From assembly GCF_000717595.1 (NCBI RefSeq), contig NZ_JNZO01000032.1, positions 17,586-81,585 of the forward strand: a DNA stretch of 64,000 nt, written 5' to 3'. The notes below the pieces were generated by a model. That model was not told the origin of the DNA. It made no database searches and saw nothing but the letters and a program-made list of their open reading frames with translations. The translations under genes were made by a program, and so were the position numbers. Origin of the DNA: Streptomyces flavochromogenes. GTDB lineage: Bacteria > Actinomycetota > Actinomycetes > Streptomycetales > Streptomycetaceae. Shown piece by piece: positions 9,982 through 17,699 of this stretch (position 1 is the first letter of the stretch; each line of letters starts with the position of its first letter).

Positions 9982-11286
9982 CTACGCGGCTTCCTCGGGC
10001 GGTCCGGTGACCGTCGACGTCCACAGGCGGCGGGCGGCGAGCAGGGTCGCGGCGAGCAGCAGGCCGTTGCGGAGGGCCATGACGGTCAGCCCCTGAGGGG
10101 TGCCGGCGACGACGTGGTCGTACAGGACGGGGTACGCGAGGGAGCTGAGGGCGGCCGCCGGGAGGAGCAGCAGCGCCACCGGGCGCATCACGGTGCTGCG
10201 CGAGGTCAGACAGACGGCGGCGAGACCCAGCAGCCAGATCATGTACTGGGGGCTGATCACCCGGCTGGTGACGGTGAACAGCAGTACGGCGGTGAGGGCC
10301 GCGTCGAGCGGGGTGGCGGCGGTCCAGCGGTGGGCCCGGACGCGCCACAGGAGCAGCCAGCCGAAGGCGATGACGGTGAGCAGCAGGGCGAGGTGGCCGA
10401 GGCTGGAGACGTACGGGCCGACGTACTCGAAGGCCCCGTAGCGGAATTCGACCCTGCCCGGCCAGCTGCCGCCGGCCTTGGCCAGCGCGAGGGCGGTGCC
10501 GCCGAGCGACTCGATCTGGATGCCGCGGCTGCCCTGCTGGCGCAGGAAGCCGAGGGAGTCGGAGAAGAACAGCGCGAGAGTGGCGAGGAGGGCGAGGGCC
10601 GCGACGACCGCGGCGGTCCAGGCCTCGCGGGTGGTGCGGCCCCGGGGAGTGCCGATCAGGGCGAGCGCCGGCCAGACCTTGACCATCGCGCCGATGCCCG
10701 CGAGCGCCCCGCCGAGCTGGTGGGCGGCGGTCGAGCGGGCGGTGAGCGCGAGCAGCGCGAGGACGGCGAGGGCGGTGGTCTGGACGTCGTACCGCGCGAG
10801 CGGCAGATGCAGGAGCAGCGGCAGTCCGCAGACCCAGATCCAGGTGCCGTGGGTGAGCCGGACGCTGTCGGCGCGGGCGAGTGCGGCGGTGACGACGGCG
10901 TCGGCCAGGAGGGTGAGGGCGACGAACGCCTGGACGTACGTCAGCCAGGGGAGGATGCCCGGCGACATGATCACGAGTCCCGCGCCGGGCGGGTACTGCC
11001 AGGTGACGTCGCCGGGCGGGAAGGTGCCCTGGGCGAACTGCTCGTACCAGTACCGGTAGAGGTCCACCTCGCGGCGGACGCCGCCGATGCCGAGGGTGTC
11101 GCGGAGGAGCAGCAGCACCATGCCGACGCGGGTGATCAGCCAGACGGAGGCGACGGCGAGGTAGGGGCCGCGGCCGACCGTGACGAAGGTGGCGGAGGTG
11201 AAGGTGTCCGAGTCGAAGGGGGACCCGGTGAGGTGGGGAGGCTCGGCGCGGGTCCCTGGTGGCGACTGGGGGTGATCGTTCGTCAT
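9982..11286 (-). CDS. GT87-family integral-membrane glycosyltransferase (polyprenol-phosphate-sugar dependent)
   Basis: A 434-residue polytopic membrane protein with about ten hydrophobic segments after a 40-residue cytoplasmic leader. The pattern matches GT87 (former DUF2029) mannosyltransferase-like enzymes, which transfer a sugar from a polyprenyl phosphate donor on the outer face of the membrane. Key features are an acidic pair after the first membrane segment (RREVDLYRYWYEQF), a YPPGAGLVI motif, and RYDVQTTALAVLAL. It is the last gene of a presumed operon: 38 bases separate it from the ABC ATPase upstream. Context suggests it decorates or builds the polysaccharide that the ABC exporter moves. 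Donor and acceptor are unknown. Confidence 0.85.
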   Translation of the reverse strand: MTNDHPQSPPGTRAEPPHLTGSPFDSDTFTSATFVTVGRGPYLAVASVWLITRVGMVLLLLRDTLGIGGVRREVDLYRYWYEQFAQGTFPPGDVTWQYPPGAGLVIMSPGILPWLTYVQAFVALTLLADAVVTAALARADSVRLTHGTWIWVCGLPLLLHLPLARYDVQTTALAVLALLALTARSTAAHQLGGALAGIGAMVKVWPALALIGTPRGRTTREAWTAAVVAALALLATLALFFSDSLGFLRQQGSRGIQIESLGGTALALAKAGGSWPGRVEFRYGAFEYVGPYVSSLGHLALLLTVIAFGWLLLWRVRAHRWTAATPLDAALTAVLLFTVTSRVISPQYMIWLLGLAAVCLTSRSTVMRPVALLLLPAAALSSLAYPVLYDHVVAGTPQGLTVMALRNGLLLAATLLAARRLWTSTVTGPPEEAA

Positions 11287-11324
11287 CCCTCCGCACTGTA
11301 GTCCTTAATGTCTTATTTGCCCCT

Positions 11325-12152
11325 TTACTTGGCCCCTGTTGTGGCTCCTGTCGCGGTGAACTCCTCGTACGCCGCCACCACCTCCTTCGCCGGGCCGTCC
11401 CTCCGCAGCGTGCCCGCCTCCAGCCACAGGGCCCGCTCGCAGGTCTCCGTGATCGTCGAGTTCGAGTGGCTGACCAGGAAGACCGTCCCCGCCGCCGCCC
11501 GCAGTTCGTCGATCCGCTGCTGGCTCCGGCGGCGGAAACGCGCGTCGCCGGTGGACAGGGCCTCGTCGATGAGCAGGACGTCATGGCTCTTCGCGGCGGC
11601 GATGGAGAAGCGCAGTCGCGCCCCCATGCCGGAGGAGTACGTCCCCATGGGGCGGGAGATCGCGTCGTCCTTCTCGTTGATGCCGGAGAAGTCCACGATC
11701 TCGTCGTAGCGCTCGCGGACCTCCGTGCGGCTCATGCCCATCGCGAGACCGCCCAGGATCACGTTCCGCTCGCCGGTGAGGTCGTTCATGAGGGCCGCGT
11801 TGACGCCGAGGAGCGAGGGCTGCCCGTCGGTGTACACCTGGCCCCGCTCGACGGGCTGAAGCCCCGCGATGGCCTTCAGGAGGGTGGATTTCCCAGATCC
11901 GTTCGAACCGATCAGGCCAATTGCCTCGCCCCGGTACGCGACGAAGCTGACGCCCTTCACGGCGTGGACCCGGCGGCCGGTCGGCCGCTTCTCGCCGCGT
12001 CGGAGCATGCGGCTCAGTGCGGCCGTCGCGGCACCTCGGCCGCCGGCGCTGCCGCCGCCGACCGTGTAGGTGACGTGGACTTCGTCGACCACGACGGTCG
12101 GGGTGGGCGTGGGCGGGTGGGCGGGTGCGGGGGTGCTCTGCGGGTCAGCCAC
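11325..12152 (-). CDS. ABC-2 type polysaccharide exporter, ATP-binding subunit (TagH/Wzt-like)
   Basis: A 275-residue ATPase. Walker A is GSNGSGKST in AIGLIGSNGSGKSTLLKA, the signature is YSSGMGARLRFS, and Walker B is VLLIDEALSTGDARF. The signature YSSGM and the DEALSTGD Walker B are typical of teichoic-acid and O-antigen exporters (TagH, KpsT, Wzt) rather than of importers. There is no C-terminal carbohydrate-binding extension, so export is probably not coupled to a chain-end cap. GTG start at 12152 overlaps the permease stop by eight bases, which implies translational coupling. Confidence 0.93.
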   Translation of the reverse strand: MADPQSTPAPAHPPTPTPTVVVDEVHVTYTVGGGSAGGRGAATAALSRMLRRGEKRPTGRRVHAVKGVSFVAYRGEAIGLIGSNGSGKSTLLKAIAGLQPVERGQVYTDGQPSLLGVNAALMNDLTGERNVILGGLAMGMSRTEVRERYDEIVDFSGINEKDDAISRPMGTYSSGMGARLRFSIAAAKSHDVLLIDEALSTGDARFRRRSQQRIDELRAAAGTVFLVSHSNSTITETCERALWLEAGTLRRDGPAKEVVAAYEEFTATGATTGAK

Positions 12153-13101
12153 GGCCGTACGTCTCCTCCGCCTTCCAGAACCAGATGAAACCGCCCCCGA
12201 AGGCCAGCAGGGCCCAGCCGGCGGCGAGTGCCCAGACGTGCGGCGGCAACTGCGCCGAGGTGTAGCTCCCGATGAGTGCGAAGCGCATCAGGTCGATGTA
12301 GACCGCCGCCGGGTTGCACTGGAGGGCGAGCACCACGCCGTCGGGGAAGCGTCCGCTCGCCGCCAGGTGCTGGATCGACCACATCGCGCCCGAGGCGTAC
12401 ATCCAGGTGCGGAGCACGAACGGCATGAGCTGGGAGATGTCCGGGGTGCGGGCCGCGAGCCGGGCGAGGACGAGCGCCACGCCCGTGTTGAACAGGGCCT
12501 GGCAGAGCAGCGCGGGAACGGCGAGGAACCAGCTCCAGGCGGGGAACTCGCCGAGCCCGAGCAGGATCATGACCAGTGCGGCGAGTGAGAGCAGCAGCTG
12601 CTGGAGCTGCTGGAGCGACAGGGAGATCGGCAGGCTGGCGCGGGGGAAGTGCAGCGCGCGGACGAGACCCAGGTTGCCGCTGATCGCGCGGGTGCCGGCC
12701 AGGATCGTGTTCGAGGTGAACGTCCACACGAAGATGCCGGTGATCAGGAAGGGCACGTAGTCGGCGACGCCCTCCTTGGCGTCCATGAGGACGCCGAAGA
12801 TCAGGTAGTAGACGGCGGCGTTGAGCAGCGGGGTCATCACCTGCCAGACCTGGCCGAGCCGCGCCTGGCTGTACTGGGCGGTCAGCCGGGCGGTCGCGAA
12901 GGCGGTGATGAAGTCGCGGCGGGACCAGATCTGCCGGGCGTAGGCGGGCAGCGAGGGGCGGGCGCCGCTGACGGTGAGGCCATGGCGCAGGGCGAGTTCG
13001 CGCAGGTCCTCGGTGGAGGCCTCCCGGAGAGGGGCCTCGTGGGGAGGCATGGCCCCGGGAGGGGGTTTCCGCAGGGGCGGGGGAAGCGTCTGGGTGGTCA
13101 C
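12145..13101 (-). CDS. ABC-2 type polysaccharide exporter, permease subunit (TagG-like)
   Basis: A 318-residue permease of the ABC-2 family. After about 70 polar residues (a Pro-rich leader, then RQIWSRRDFITAFATARLTAQYSQARLGQVWQ split across the membrane boundary) it has six hydrophobic segments. The sequence before TM1 (arginine-rich, then LGQVWQVMTPLLNAAVYY) is characteristic of TagG/RfbA/KpsM exporters. I chose the GTG at 13101 because homology fails upstream and the frame there runs through the TetR promoter region. The gene starts the operon permease-ATPase-GT87 and faces a divergent TetR gene whose putative operators lie in the shared 151-base gap. Confidence 0.9.
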   Translation of the reverse strand: MTTQTLPPPLRKPPPGAMPPHEAPLREASTEDLRELALRHGLTVSGARPSLPAYARQIWSRRDFITAFATARLTAQYSQARLGQVWQVMTPLLNAAVYYLIFGVLMDAKEGVADYVPFLITGIFVWTFTSNTILAGTRAISGNLGLVRALHFPRASLPISLSLQQLQQLLLSLAALVMILLGLGEFPAWSWFLAVPALLCQALFNTGVALVLARLAARTPDISQLMPFVLRTWMYASGAMWSIQHLAASGRFPDGVVLALQCNPAAVYIDLMRFALIGSYTSAQLPPHVWALAAGWALLAFGGGFIWFWKAEETYGRG

Positions 13102-13143
13102 GGGTGGGCGCTTTCGACGAAGGGTGCGGGCAGCCTCGGCGAT

Positions 13144-13212
13144 GGAACGGGTCCGTATCGTCGCTACGGGGAGACTAAAGCGCTCCTGCGTCGGAACGCA
13201 ACCGTATCGTCG
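13144..13212. promoter_or_regulatory. Pair of 20-bp direct repeats in the divergent ABC/TetR promoter region, candidate TetR operators
   Basis: Two copies of GGAACG-N3-CCGTATCGTCG, at 13144-13163 and 13193-13212, identical at 17 of 20 positions with a start-to-start distance of 49 bases. The first copy also forms an inverted repeat CCGTA-N7-TACGG. The second lies about 40 bases before the tetR start and the first about 40 bases before the permease start. Placement in the divergent promoter and near-perfect repetition suggest binding sites for the adjacent regulator. That is an inference. Confidence 0.55.
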
Positions 13213-13252
13213 TGACGTGCTCGGGGCGTCGCCGTTGGTTAGGATGCCGTTC

Positions 13253-13852
13253 ATGACCGATCCGACCCCCCGCCGCGCCCCCGCCGGAGCGGCCGTACTC
13301 CGCGAGGACGTGACCGAGGCCATCCGTGCCGCCGTCTTCGAGGAACTCGCGGCCGTCGGCTTCGCCCGGATGTCCATCGAGGGCATCGCGCGCCGCGCGG
13401 GAGTCGGCAAGACCGCCGTCTACCGGCGCTGGAAGTCCAAACTCGCCCTCGTCCTCGACCTCGTCGGGGCCTTCGCAGCCCAGGGCCTGCCCGCGCCCGC
13501 CACCGGCTCCCTGCACGGGGACGTGCGCGCGCTCCTCCAGGTGGCCTCGCACGCGCTGCGCCACCCCGTCGCCTCGCAGGTCATCCCGGACCTGCTCGTC
13601 GAGGCGGCCCGGCAGCCCGAGATCGCCGAGGCCGTCACGGCCGCGCTGCTCGACGGCCAGCGCGGCGTCATGAGCCAGGTCGTCCGCGAGGCCGTCGCCC
13701 GCGGCGAACTCCCCGAGGGCACCGACCCGGGCCGCGCCCTCGACCTGGTCGTCGGGCCCCTCTACTGGCGGCTCGTCGTGGTCCGTACGCCGCTGCCCCA
13801 GGGGTACGTGGACGACCTGGCGCGGTCGGCGGTGGCGGCGCTCAAGGCCTAG
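13253..13852 (+). CDS. TetR/AcrR family transcriptional regulator
   Basis: A 199-residue TetR-type repressor. The N-terminal helix-turn-helix spans residues about 20-65 (AIRAAVFEELAAVGF, MSIEGIARRAGVGKTAVYRRW), the classic TetR recognition-helix pattern. The C-terminal domain (residues 80-199) is all-helical and would bind an unknown ligand. It resembles the TetR_C_11 group (LVEAARQPEI, PLYWRLVV). I chose the ATG at 13253 over the in-frame ATG at 13244 because the AGGA at 13241-13244 is then spaced eight bases away. Divergent from the exporter operon, so it probably represses that operon and itself. Confidence 0.92.
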   Translation: MTDPTPRRAPAGAAVLREDVTEAIRAAVFEELAAVGFARMSIEGIARRAGVGKTAVYRRWKSKLALVLDLVGAFAAQGLPAPATGSLHGDVRALLQVASHALRHPVASQVIPDLLVEAARQPEIAEAVTAALLDGQRGVMSQVVREAVARGELPEGTDPGRALDLVVGPLYWRLVVVRTPLPQGYVDDLARSAVAALKA

Positions 13853-13876
13853 GAAGTCGCGGGTCGCGATCACGAA

Positions 13877-13962
13877 CCCCGCGCCCCCGCCCGCGTACGA
13901 CCGCTCCCCGCGCCCCCGCCCGCGTACGACCGCTCCCCGCGCCCCCGCCCGCGTACGACCGG
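13877..13962. repeat. 29-bp tandem repeat, three copies
   Basis: Three consecutive near-identical 29-base units beginning CCCCGCGCCCCCGCC and containing GCGTACGACCG: 13877-13905, 13906-13934 and 13935-13962. They fill the gap between the convergent tetR and ABC permease genes, and the last unit abuts the permease stop codon at 13963. Looks like a mini-satellite that could vary between strains. Confidence 0.9.
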
Positions 13963-14883
13963 CTACTTCACCGCGCCCGCCATCACCCCCGTGGCGAACT
14001 GGCGCTGGAACGCGAAGAAGACCACCAGGGGTACCACCATCGACACGAACGCCCCCGGCGCCAGCACGTCGACGTTGTTGCCGAACTGCCGTACCTGCTG
14101 CTGCAGCGCCACCGTGATCGGCGGCGACTGCGAGTCCGCGAAGATCAGCGCGATCAGCATGTCGTTCCACACCCACAGGAACTGGAAGATCCCCAGCGAG
14201 GCGATCGCGGGACCGCCGAGCGGCAGCACCACCCGGGTGAACAGCCGCACCTCGCCCGCCCCGTCGAGCCGCGCCGCCTCCAGGAGCTCGCGCGGGATCT
14301 CCGCGAAGAAGTTCCGCAGCAGGAAGATCGCGAACGGCAGGCCGAAGGCCGTGTGGAAGAGGACCACCCCGAGCGTCGTCTCGAAGAGACCGACCGCGCC
14401 GAAGAGCTTCGACACCGGGACGAGTGCCACCTGCACCGGGACCACGAGCAGCGCGACCACCCCGAGGAACCACCAGTCCCTGCCCGGGAACTCCAGCCAC
14501 GCGAACGCGTACCCGGCGAACGAGCCGAGGAGGAGGACGAGGAGCGTGGACGGGACGGTGATCAGGACCGTGGAGAGCAGGGAGTCGGTGATCGTGTCGT
14601 TGGCGAGGAGACGGCTGTAGTTCTCGGTGGTCAGCTGGGCCGGGGCCGTGAACACCTGCCACCAGCCGCTCGCCGCGATGTCGGAGGGGGAGCGGAGCGA
14701 GGACAGCAGCAGTCCGATCGTCGGCAGCAGCCAGAACAGGCCCGCCAGGACGAGGAACACCCGGACCGCGCCCCCGGCGGCACGGGCGCCGGCCCGCGCC
14801 GCGAAGCTCCGGGGCGCGGGGGAACCCGCGAGCGGTGCGGAGACGTCGGTACGCGCGCGCGTGCGGGTGGCGGAGGAACTCAT
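13963..14883 (-). CDS. Carbohydrate ABC importer, permease (MalG-like)
   Basis: A 306-residue inner-membrane permease with six predicted membrane segments and the cytoplasmic EAA loop IPRELLEAARLDGAGEVRLF, which contacts the ATPase. N-terminal 35 residues are polar and Ala/Arg-rich. The C-terminus FQRQFATGVMAGAVK is typical of MalG-type subunits. ATG at 14883 overlaps the stop of the upstream permease by four bases (ATGA), so the two are coupled. No ATPase gene is nearby. Streptomyces importers commonly share the multi-use ATPase MsiK encoded elsewhere. Confidence 0.93.
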   Translation of the reverse strand: MSSSATRTRARTDVSAPLAGSPAPRSFAARAGARAAGGAVRVFLVLAGLFWLLPTIGLLLSSLRSPSDIAASGWWQVFTAPAQLTTENYSRLLANDTITDSLLSTVLITVPSTLLVLLLGSFAGYAFAWLEFPGRDWWFLGVVALLVVPVQVALVPVSKLFGAVGLFETTLGVVLFHTAFGLPFAIFLLRNFFAEIPRELLEAARLDGAGEVRLFTRVVLPLGGPAIASLGIFQFLWVWNDMLIALIFADSQSPPITVALQQQVRQFGNNVDVLAPGAFVSMVVPLVVFFAFQRQFATGVMAGAVK

Positions 14884-16202
14884 CGGCGGGCCTCCCGGCG
14901 CATGCGGCGGATGTTGACGACCATCACGGGGACCACCAGGAGCAGCAGCAGGACGGCGATGGCCGAGCCGACCCCGAGATCGGCGTCCGTACCGAACGAC
15001 GAGCGGTACAGCTGGAGCGCGAGCACGTTCGCGTCGTCCTGGGCCGAGCCCGGCGCGATGACGAAGACCAGGTCGAAGACCTTGAGCACATTGATCATCA
15101 GGGTGACGAGGACGACCGCGAGGACCGGGGCGAGCAGCGGCACCGTGATCCGGCGGAACACCTGCCATTCGTTCGCCCCGTCCACCCGCGCGGCCTCCAG
15201 CAGCTCGCGGGGGACGGCGGCGAGCCCGGCGCCGATCAGCACCATGGCGAACCCGGCCCACATCCACACGTAGGCGCCGATCACGGCCGGGGTGACGAGC
15301 CGGGGGCCGAGCCACTCCACGCCGTTGTACTGCTCCCGGAAGTTGCTCGCGGGCAGCCGCAGCACGGCTCCGTCGGCGCGGTCGGCGGGCAGCGTGAAGG
15401 TGCCGTCGGCCGCCGCCGTGGCCCGGGCGACCACCTTGCCGTCCCGTACGGCCTCGATCCGCAGCCCCGCGAGGCCCAGTTCGGCCGGGTCGACGGCGTT
15501 CTGCCGGCCGCCGCCGCCCCGGGTGAAGTCCAGCCAGGCGGTGCCCGTGATCGTGTCCGGCGTCCCCGGCGCCGCGCCCGGTGCCCGCGCCGGGCGGGCC
15601 TCCTCCGGCATCTGACCCGGCGCCACCCCGATCAGCGGAAGCCGTACGGGCTCCCCGGCGCGCACCGGCTCCTTCGTGACGAACGCGCCGCCGCCGGCCG
15701 CCTCCAGCGGATGGACGGGCAGCGGCCGGGCCCGTGGGAACCCGGACGACTCGGCGAAGGTGTCGTGGACCCCGACCCAGACGGCGTTGGCGACCCCGCG
15801 GTCCGGGTCCTGCTCGTAGACCAGCCGGAAGATGATCCCGGCGGCGAGCATCGAGATCGCCATCGGCATGAAGACGATCAGCTTGAACGCCGTGCCCCAG
15901 CGCACCCGTTCGGTGAGCACGGCGAAGATCAGGCCGAGGGCGGTCGCGACCACCGGGGCGACGACCAGCCAGATCACGTTGTTGCGGGCGGCGGTGCGGA
16001 GCGAGTCGTCGGTGACCAGGGCGAGGTAGTTGTCCAGGCCGACGAAGGAGGAGCCGGAGCTGTCGAAGAACGAGCGCTGGACGGAGTACCCGATGGGGTA
16101 GACGACGAGCGCTCCCAGCAGGATCAGGGCCGGGAGCAGGAACCCCGCCGCGACCGTCCTGTTCCTGTTTCCGGTGTTCCGGAGCGTGTTGTGCCTCGGC
16201 AT
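14880..16202 (-). CDS. Carbohydrate ABC importer, permease (MalF-like) with a large extracytoplasmic insert
   Basis: A 440-residue permease, about 130 longer than usual. TM1-TM3 occupy residues 17-130, then a polar insert of about 170 residues (130-298), then the last three segments with the EAA loop PRELLEAARVDGANEWQVF. The insert lies where E. coli MalF has its P2 periplasmic loop. Inside it, residues about 217-287 read like a small beta-sandwich (GTAWLDFTRGG, then LAGLRIEAVRDGKVVARATA, then DGTFTLPA), resembling SdrD_B/carboxypeptidase-regulatory domains. It may contact the binding protein. ATG at 16202, nine bases after the stop of the binding-protein gene. Substrate is not shown; similar Streptomyces sets are annotated alpha-glucoside transporters. 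Confidence 0.9.
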   Translation of the reverse strand: MPRHNTLRNTGNRNRTVAAGFLLPALILLGALVVYPIGYSVQRSFFDSSGSSFVGLDNYLALVTDDSLRTAARNNVIWLVVAPVVATALGLIFAVLTERVRWGTAFKLIVFMPMAISMLAAGIIFRLVYEQDPDRGVANAVWVGVHDTFAESSGFPRARPLPVHPLEAAGGGAFVTKEPVRAGEPVRLPLIGVAPGQMPEEARPARAPGAAPGTPDTITGTAWLDFTRGGGGRQNAVDPAELGLAGLRIEAVRDGKVVARATAAADGTFTLPADRADGAVLRLPASNFREQYNGVEWLGPRLVTPAVIGAYVWMWAGFAMVLIGAGLAAVPRELLEAARVDGANEWQVFRRITVPLLAPVLAVVLVTLMINVLKVFDLVFVIAPGSAQDDANVLALQLYRSSFGTDADLGVGSAIAVLLLLLVVPVMVVNIRRMRREARR

Positions 16203-16211
16203 GCCGGGGCC

Positions 16212-17576
16212 TCAGCTCTTCGCCGCGGCCCGGTACGCCTTCTCCGCGTCCTTCTCCAGGCGCGCCTGGGTCCCCGCGATGTCCTTCGGGTTCTTCAGGA
16301 AGTCCTGGAGCGCCTTCCACTCGCCCTTGCCCGGCGTCCCGCCGAAGGACTGCGGCATCTGGTCCGACATGTCGAAGCGGAAGTCGTCACCGGCGCCGAT
16401 CAGCGCCTTGGCGATCTCACGCTGGACGTCGTTCGGGTACGCCGACGGGTCCAGGTTCTTGTTGGGGGAGACGAAGCCGCCCTCGGCCGCCCAGATCTTC
16501 GCCGCGTCCGGGGAGGCGAGGAAGGCGAGCAGCGCCTGTGCGCCCTTGGTGTCCTTGAGGGCCACGGCCGCGTCGCCGGCCGTCACCACGGGGGTGGTGC
16601 CCGTGCCGACGGTGGGGAACGGGAAGACCTTCGCGTCCGTCCCGATCCTGGCCTTCGTCTGGGCGATGTTGACGGCCGCGAAGTCGCCCTCGAAGACCAT
16701 CGCGCCCTTGGGTGTGTCGCCGCCCGTGAAGGTCTGGGTGACCGACACCGGGTACTCCGTCTGCAGCGCGCCGCTCGTGCCGCCCGCGAGCAGTGCGGGT
16801 TTGCCGAAGAGTTCGCCGAGCGTGGTCAGGGCCGCCGTGACGGACGGGTCGGTCCACTTGATCGTGTGCTTCGCCAGCTGGTCGTACTTGGCCGGGCCCG
16901 CCTGGGAGAGGTAGATGTTCTCGAACCAGTCGGTGAGCGTCCAGCCGTCCGCGCCGCCGACCGACACCGGGGTGACGCCGTACGCCGAGATCGTCTCGGC
17001 GGTCGTGAGGAACTCCTTCCAGGTCTTCGGCTCGGTCGCGCCGGCGCTCTCGAAGACCGCGGAGTTGTACCAGACCAGGGACTTGTTGGCGGCCTTGAAG
17101 TAGACCCCGTACTGGGTGCCGTCGACCGCGCCGAGCTCCTGCCAGCCGCGCGAGTAGTTGGCGGCCAGCTGGGCCTTGCCCTCCGGGCCGACCGGCTTCA
17201 GCCACTTCTGCGTCGCGGCCTGCTGGATCGCGCCGACCTGGGGGAGCATCGCCACGTCCGGGGGTGAGCCGCCCGCGATCTTCGTGCCGAGGAAGTTCAC
17301 GATCGGGTCCTGGGCGGGCACGAAGGTGACCGTTGCGCCCGTGCGCTTCTCGAACTCCTTCAGGACCTTGGTGAAGTTCTCCTGCTCGGGCCCCGTCCAG
17401 ACGGCGGCGACCTCGATCTTCTCGCCCTTGAGGGGAAGGGCGCCGCCGCTGGGCCCGGCTTCCCCCGGGTCCTTGTCGGATCCGCCGCCACCGCAGGCCG
17501 CGAGGGTGAGTGCGGTGATGGCGGTGAACGCCGTGATGGCCACCGCGGTCTTGCGTGGACGAAGAGTTGTACGCAT
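16212..17576 (-). CDS. Extracellular solute-binding lipoprotein of a sugar ABC importer
   Basis: A 454-residue family-1 (MalE-type) solute-binding protein. A lipoprotein signal peptide with lipobox LAAC (cysteine at residue 28) is followed by a Gly/Ser/Asp linker. The mature part has the two-lobe sugar-binder pattern: IEVAAVWTGPEQENF, FEKRTGATVTFVPAQDP, KIAGGSPPDVAMLPQ, then a WKEFLTTAETI segment. It captures a sugar outside the membrane for the two downstream permeases. First gene of a three-gene operon (binding protein, MalF-like, MalG-like), with its own promoter at 17621-17649. Confidence 0.93.
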   Translation of the reverse strand: MRTTLRPRKTAVAITAFTAITALTLAACGGGGSDKDPGEAGPSGGALPLKGEKIEVAAVWTGPEQENFTKVLKEFEKRTGATVTFVPAQDPIVNFLGTKIAGGSPPDVAMLPQVGAIQQAATQKWLKPVGPEGKAQLAANYSRGWQELGAVDGTQYGVYFKAANKSLVWYNSAVFESAGATEPKTWKEFLTTAETISAYGVTPVSVGGADGWTLTDWFENIYLSQAGPAKYDQLAKHTIKWTDPSVTAALTTLGELFGKPALLAGGTSGALQTEYPVSVTQTFTGGDTPKGAMVFEGDFAAVNIAQTKARIGTDAKVFPFPTVGTGTTPVVTAGDAAVALKDTKGAQALLAFLASPDAAKIWAAEGGFVSPNKNLDPSAYPNDVQREIAKALIGAGDDFRFDMSDQMPQSFGGTPGKGEWKALQDFLKNPKDIAGTQARLEKDAEKAYRAAAKS

Positions 17577-17620
17577 CGCTGCCCCGTCTCTCCCGTGCGC
17601 TTCGCTGTCCCGTGCCGACA

Positions 17621-17649
17621 GGTCTACGCCCGGTGACGGGGCCCCGCAA
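17621..17649 (-). promoter_or_regulatory. Predicted promoter of the sugar ABC operon
   Basis: On the minus strand, TTGCGG (17649-17644) is separated by 17 bases from TAGACC (17626-17621), a good fit to the HrdB-type consensus for Streptomyces. The -10 box lies 45 bases before the start codon of the binding-protein gene. Confidence 0.5.
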
Positions 17650-17699
17650 TACCGCCTTCCGTGTCAAGTGGGCGATCGTGACGCCCTCGTGACGTGATG

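Noticed and set aside
13963..16320. A single 785-codon protein spanning both permeases of the left sugar importer
   Set aside because: The open frame reads the MalG-like gene correctly but continues out of frame through the MalF-like gene. The ATG at 14883 and the ATGA overlap define the true boundary.
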